In this document: piece after piece, positions 58,841 to 64,000 of the stretch
Layout: each line of letters opens with the position of its first letter
Numbering within the stretch: the stretch's first letter is position 1
Origin: Diplosphaera chodatii
Taxonomy: Eukaryota > Chlorophyta > Trebouxiophyceae > Prasiolales > Stichococcaceae
Direction of reading: 5' to 3'
Assembly (NCBI GenBank): GCA_032358165.1
Contig: JAALGY010000017.1
Span: 930,001 to 994,000, forward strand
DNA length: 64,000 nt
Notes under the pieces: generated by a model
Told to the model about the DNA's origin: nothing
The model's input: the letters and a program-made list of their open reading frames with translations, nothing else
Database searches by the model: none
Made by a program: the position numbers and the translations under genes

Positions 58841-59678
58841 CAGACACCTCACGCTGCTGTCACATGTGGATCCTGCGAAGCATAGCAGGTTGCAAAGGCG
58901 GCCAAGCGCGGTCGCTGCGGCACGCCAGCAGCAGTTCACGAACAGCGCAAACGATGCTGCAGCGTCCAGCACCGAGATCAGTGTGCAACCCAGCCTGTGG
59001 GACGCGATCGTGATAGCGGAGCAAGTGCGTGTGCACCTGCTGCACCTGCTTTGGTCCAGACAAGACCTGGGCCGGCAGGACTGAGAGTCACGGGGAACCA
59101 GCGGCCATCAGGGCATCAGCACGAGCCCAGAGATCGGCTGATTGCATACGCAGATCGTGCTTGTGCAGCTGCTAGACCTCAATGTGCGTCTGTGCCTGCT
59201 GCATAGATAGTCGAGCAAGGCAACACCTACGTGTCGGAGGCTGACATTGCGGCGCTTGACCTTACTGCGGGGGAAGGGCAATGCAGGGATTGTGCTGGCG
59301 CTGAACTGTGCTTAGCCGCTGTGCAGCGCTGTGAGGCATGCAGGTCAGCAGATTATCAACGCGGCTACCCGCACAATGCAGAGTCAGCCAGTGCCCGTCA
59401 CCTCGCAGCCCCAGCAGGCGGACTTCGCCCCAGAAACAGCGACGACAGTCCGGCGTCAGCAAAGCCAGCGCGGCCTCCCAAGGTCTGCCCAGACGTACAA
59501 CTGGATCTGCTGCCCACGGACGCCTGCATAGCGCTGCGCACAGGCGCATGCATGGCAAGCATGCTACCATCTGTCAGTGCAGCAGGTGGCGGAAGGTGTT
59601 AGGGCTACAGTCGCCTACACTGCAGCAAGATCCACATCTAGCCCGGCTGCAGGGGCTGAACTATACACTGCGTCGTGC
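58841..59678. other. Possible 5' part of the phosphatase gene or a separate small gene
   Basis: Plus-strand coding-like stretches occur here: an ATG at 58864 (MWILRSIAG, then Arg/Ser-rich, resembling a mitochondrial leader), a frame with SLWDAIVIAEQ ending at a gtgcgt donor near 59,023, and TYVSEADIAAL near 59,230. They were not joined to each other or to the phosphatase by agreeing phases. Confidence 0.3.
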
Positions 59679-61972
59679 AGGGGCTGTTGAGAGCACGGCC
59701 GAGGAGGCCTCAGCGACGGAGCACACCGCGGCCCCGTCATCGCCACCGTCTCCGCCAGAGCCGGAGTATGACATTGTGAAGCGGCTGCGGCTACAGATCG
59801 GCAGCGCCAACATACCACACCCTGATAAGGTAAGCGTTGCGGCTGCCTGCTGAACGTTACACTGGTATGCTGGGCGCCATCACCACGCGCCCTGCCGAGT
59901 GCCTGGCTTCCAAGCTGCAGGTGTCATATGGCGGGGAGGATGCCTGGTTCACCAGCGACGTCGGCGGCGGTGCGATCGGCGTGGCAGACGGTGTGGGCGG
60001 CTGGGCGGACAGCGAAATCAACCCCGCAGGTTGGTGTCGAACCTGCGATAGCTGCAGTGCACACCACTCTCCGCATCCCGCCGTGAAGGTCCCTGCGATG
60101 TGTTGTGTGTCCAGTGCGAAGGAGTCAGCTGCACAGGCATCTGTCTGGGTGCCCTGCAGAGTACGCCAAGACGTTCATGCTGGTGGCCAAGAACTACCTG
60201 GAGGGGAAGGACGTGCGCATGAACGATGTGAACGGGTCGGTGCGGCTGGTGCCGGCGGCCGGGCCGCTGGAAACATTCGATGGCGAGGGGGAGCGCTCGC
60301 CCCAGGTGACTGGTTGGCAAACCCCTGAGGTCACAGCAACAAGCATCTCCAGGGGTCCATTATCATGCCTCAGGGGGCAAGGAAACTGCACATGCGCACC
60401 GCTGCAAGGGTTGACGGTGCATTGCAGGGCGCACTGGATGCCGGGCATGTGGCAACTCGGCTGCCGGGCTCGAGCACGGCGTGCGTGGTGCGCCTCAACC
60501 GGGACGCACGCACCGTCCAGGCAGCCAACCTGGTACAGTGACCCTCATTGGTGCAAAGGTTGCCGAACCTGCCATCAAGCAGGACACCAGATGTCCTCAC
60601 GACGTGTACCATGCTCACCTGCGCCCGACAAAGTGGATGGCGCAATACACATATGTGCAGAGTGCTCGCAGCGCTCGCTGACTGGCAACTTCCTGTGGAT
60701 GCAGGGCGACAGCGGCTTCGTGATCGTGAGGAAAGGGCTGATCACCTTCCGCTCGCCGGTGCTGCAGCACTTCTTCGACTGCCCGCTGCAGTTTGGCGCG
60801 GTGCCAGAGCACACCAACGCATCCGACTACGCCGAGGACGCCGACCTATTCGAGCTGGCGGTGCAGGTGTGCAGGCGGAACCCAGGAAGCTCCTCTTTTG
60901 AGTCGCTGCATGTGCACCATGCCTGCACACTATGACTCCGGGCTATGCAACGATGGTTGTGGAAGGGCGCTATCGCTTCTGCTTGACGTTAGGATGGAGG
61001 CAGCCAGAGTGCGTCAGTGAAACGATGCACTACTCAGTCTGATCGTGCAGCCCGGGGACCTGATCATTGCGGCGTCGGACGGGCTGTGGGACAACGCACG
61101 CGATGACGAGGTGCTGGGCTGCATCTCGGGCGGCCCACAGCCAGACGCGCAGCAGGTGCAGTGCCCTTGGGATACCGCCTTGAGGCACAAGGACAGCACA
61201 GTGGGAGCATGCAGGGCGGCTCCATCACCCTGGAGTCGCGAACACAAGGATTACAGTTGTCAGGGTACTGTTGCGCAGGTGGCAGATGCGGCTGCCAGTG
61301 TGGCACGCCGGAACGCAGCTGATGACACATATGAGTCGCCCTACACAGTGGAGGCGCTGCGGCAGGTGCCCTCGGCAGGCTGAGCCATTTTCACAAACAT
61401 ACAGTTGCGGCACCTGACAGCAGCTGCAAATAGCGACTTGGGGTCCTCACCAGCATGCTGAGCTGCAGCCCGTCTATGCTGCAGGGCATCGACCTCTCAT
61501 GGTGGGAGAAGCTGAAAGCAGCGCGCTTTGCGCCGCGCAGTGGCGGCTTCAAGCTCGGCAAGCTGCAGGTGTGCTCAGCTGGATACATGCAGGAACCTGC
61601 TGATCCTACTGCATGTATTGATGGTGTGCGCATACTGCTTGGCATTGTCGAGGCCATAGCAAGGTGCCAGGGCATAATGGTGTTCTGGCAACATGACCAT
61701 GGAGGGCTGCCATACACTGCTGCAGAGTTGCTAACATCACCTCTGTATTGCGCTGGATGGCACATGACCGTATGCTGTGGTCATCGCAGGGCGGCAAGAT
61801 GGATGACATCACTGTCGTGGTGGCGCATGTGGCGGAGGAGGAGGTGAAGGTGCCTCGGCCTGTCCCGGAGGAGCCAGAGGCCCCCCTGGAGCACACAGAC
61901 GCAGCCCCAGCGACCAGCAACGGCAGCGGCGGCAGCAGCGGCAGCGAGAACAGTGGCGACACCACGGCGTGA
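59679..61972 (+). CDS. PP2C-type phosphatase, PTC7/PPTC7-like
   Basis: Metal-dependent Ser/Thr phosphatase of the PTC7 branch, which in yeast and animals acts in mitochondria. Phase-consistent exons: one ending 59829, 59921-60029, 60160-60305, 60428-60532, 60705-60866, 61051-61155, 61279-61365, 61485-61568 and 61790-61972. Seen: IPHPDKVSYGGEDAWF, metal-binding GVADGVGGWAD, GSSTACVV, ANLGDSGFVIVRKG, ASDGLWDN and the final MDDITVVVAHV; the key Asp residues are present. The C-terminus is an extra acidic, then Gly/Ser-rich tail of about 45 residues. The 5' end is not settled: the first exon given may start further left, and a leader peptide could lie near 58.9 kb. Confidence 0.88.
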
Positions 61973-62896
61973 GGAGCGGAGTGGCAAGCAGGGAGCTGCA
62001 GGGAGCGTACGCAGGGGCGCAGCACACATACAAGTGGACGCTGCGTAAAGCATTCTGTGCAAGGAGCTGTTTCAGCTACCGCCAATCCGCAAGCATGGCA
62101 CCACTGGTTTGTAAGCTGCAGCTTGGAGCAGGGGCAGCGGAGCAGCACGGCTGACGCCGGGGATGCCTGAGCTAGTGGCTGTCTGCTACCTCAGATTGCT
62201 CACCGGCATGGTCAGCCGCCGGCCGGCAGCAGGCCTGTTGGTGGTGGCCGTCTTTGCCAATGGAGCTGGTATGGAGTGGCGCAGCATCGAAAACTCAGTC
62301 CAACACTGCCGCAAAGAGGATGCGAGTTGCGTCTGGGATCTCAGTGATAGGACTATGGTACTACGAGCTTGCTTGTTGTTTGATGGTTTGATGAATGTTT
62401 CGATGATTGTTGCTAGTCTTCTAGAATTCGATCGATGCTCAGCGGTACGGCCTCTATATCATGACACCCCTTCAGCAACCGATGATGAGGGCTCAAGACG
62501 GAGTCACCACTATCTCATGAGCTCAAGGTAGTGTTGAAATGTGTCACATGTGAAGTCGACCAGAAGAGCCACGGAACAATCAACCGTCTGCACCCAAGGA
62601 GACCCTACAGGGCTGCAGCGCCCTCACTGCTCCAGGGTCTGCTCCTGCTGTGTTGTGTAGATTCAACTGGCAGTGCGCCCGTCAGATATGCATACACGCA
62701 GAGGAAAGCAGATTTTAGTGCTGAGTTCTTGTTAGCTGCGCGCGTGCAGGACACTCAATCAAGAGTAGCTGCGCGGGATCGTCATGTTGCATCTAGTTCC
62801 ACATGTAGCACCATGCAGCAGGTTGGCGTAGCAAATCAAGGAATCAAGCTCCAACCTATCTTTCCGTGACTGAGCGTCGCAATCTAAATTTAGAAC
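61973..62896. other. Intergenic, no gene seen
   Basis: Holds the 3' end of the phosphatase gene, with a possible TGTAA signal at 62110-62114 (about 140 bases after the stop), and the promoter of the next gene. No supported exon was found. Confidence 0.5.
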
Positions 62897-64000
62897 ATGC
62901 TCCACGAAAAGGACAGAGGCAGCAGGGATGCGCGCCTTGAGCGCGATGCCCGCAAGACCGCATCCAAATATGATTTCGTAAAGGTAAGACAGACAACATG
63001 TCACCGCGAGCCTTTCTCGACGGCAAGCTGGGGTTGCACTTCACTTGTCGATGTCTGCACCATCCTATCCGATGGCATCATGATGAGCTGCGGCGCAGGT
63101 CAAAGTGTGGTTGGGCGAGGAGCGCGCGCACTACTACGTGCTGTCGCGCTTCCTGATCAGCCGCAGCCTGACAGTCACGAAGATCCCGCACCTCAAGGCC
63201 GTCAAGATTGCGCTGGAGCTCAAGAAGTTCTGCGTCGACAATGACATGCTTGACATCTCCCAGGTCTGGTCCGTGTTAATTGGAATAGACGGACATGTCA
63301 AGCGGCATGTAAGCTGACGACTTGCCGCAATCGCTCTGTCGATCTGGGTAGTCTCCTTGCTTGGCAGAGGATTCAGTAGGTCATAGGTCATTTGCCGGAG
63401 TGTCATAATTTAGGTCCTGCTTTTCTGCATGCAGGCGCAGATGGAGGAGGTGCTGTTCCAAATCATGCAGAGCCGCGGGTTCAGCGATACTTATGTGCGG
63501 CGCTACCGCATGGTCACCCGCTTCCACCTGCAGCGCCGGCCGCTGGTCATCTTCATCTCAGGAACCGCCTGCACAGGTTGAAATGTCATTTCCGCAGAGT
63601 TCATGTATGTGACGCCTGGATGCCTCGTCAGTGCAGTAAGGGCCAGCATACAACAATCTTGTGTGAGACAAGCATGCCAACTGCTAGTGGTAGAGCTGTG
63701 AGCCCATCTGCAGCTGAGCGTGGACTTGCTGCAGGCAAGTCCACGCTCGCGCAGCAGCTGGCGGCGCGGTTGAATCTGCCCAACGTACTGCAGACGGACA
63801 TCATCTACCAGGTGTCTGGCGCTTTTCATTTTGAGGCTGGTCAACACAATGGTGCTTGGCGCAGCATGCAGCTGTGTACAGGCCACAGGGTTGAGTAGTG
63901 ACATGAATTGTGTGCTGCTACAACAGCTGCTGCAGGCTTCACCGGTGGCGCCGCTCGACAGCGCACCGCTATGGCGGCGGGGCGACCTGTCCGCGGACGA
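62897..64000 (+). CDS. LPA1: LPA1/2-phosphoglycerate-kinase-like P-loop protein, cut at window end
   Basis: N-terminal part of the plant-type P-loop kinase called LPA1 (low phytic acid 1), related to archaeal 2-phosphoglycerate kinase and linked to inositol-phosphate levels in seeds. Exons 62897-62983, 63099-63263, 63435-63576, 63735-63811 and 63927 to the window edge agree in phase. Seen: an ATP-cone-like first part (YDFVKVKVWLGEERAHYYVL, ALELKKFCVDNDMLDISQ, FSDTYVRRYRMVTRFH) and the Walker A loop GTACTGKST followed by LAARLNLPNVLQTDIIYQ. The ATG at 62897 is the natural start. The protein continues beyond the window, so the Walker B side and C-terminus are not seen. Confidence 0.9.

Noticed and set aside
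62163..62531. 122-codon plus-strand frame
   Set aside because: No motif, no splice support and composition like the surrounding intergenic DNA.
1..64000. tRNA, rRNA, riboswitch or CRISPR arrays
   Set aside because: No cloverleaf, rRNA core sequence or regularly spaced repeats were recognised by eye. A covariance-model search would be needed to exclude tRNAs.

Overview
The window reads as nuclear DNA of a green alga (Viridiplantae, probably a unicellular chlorophyte). It is GC-rich. Genes are cut into many short exons by introns of roughly 90-300 bp with GT-AG ends and acceptors that nearly always read gcag. Several proteins have their best matches in the plant/algal lineage: an ARM-BTB protein like ARIA, an LPA1/2-phosphoglycerate-kinase-like protein and a CHR8-like CSB. 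No prokaryotic operons, rRNA, tRNA, CRISPR or intact transposon were recognised. Gene models were built by hand from reading frames, splice-site phase and family motifs. Where all exon phases agree the model is strong; where they do not, this is stated.

Layout, left to right: (1) 0.1-3.6 kb +, GCNA/SprT-type metalloprotease; (2) 4.4-6.6 kb +, an intronless ARM-BTB protein; (3) 7.4-12.1 kb, three weak hypothetical genes; (4) 12.4-13.9 kb -, translation factor eIF3g; (5) 14.6-22.9 kb +, the CSB/ERCC6 transcription-coupled repair ATPase in 28 exons; (6) 24.1-35.0 kb +, a 30-exon gene for a roughly 2,080-residue surface protein with signal peptide, seven tandem repeats of one module, proline-rich spacers, one membrane helix and a short tail; (7) 35.5-36.0 kb +, a small MGCxxSK acylated-type protein; (8) 36.6-41.1 kb -, leukotriene A4 hydrolase/M1 aminopeptidase; (9) 41.4-44.2 kb -, RBR ubiquitin ligase; (10) 45.0-49.9 kb +, a C5-cytosine-methyltransferase-like gene whose last exon is duplicated downstream; (11) 50.6 kb -, a stray copy of the URM1 last exon; (12) 52.4-55.1 kb and 55.3-56.8 kb +, two unrecognised genes; (13) 58.0-58.8 kb -, URM1; (14) 59.7-62.0 kb +, PTC7-like PP2C phosphatase; (15) 62.9 kb to the end +, LPA1-like P-loop kinase, cut by the window edge.

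The genes do not form one pathway. Two (GCNA-like protease and CSB) belong to DNA-protein-crosslink and transcription-blocking-lesion repair. Two (RBR ligase and URM1) belong to ubiquitin-type systems. The most novel item is the modular surface protein. Its seven modules share intron positions, exon sizes, CxxNC motifs and N-glycosylation sequons, so the gene grew by repeated internal duplication. It looks like an algal cell-wall or adhesion receptor and I could not match the module to a named family.
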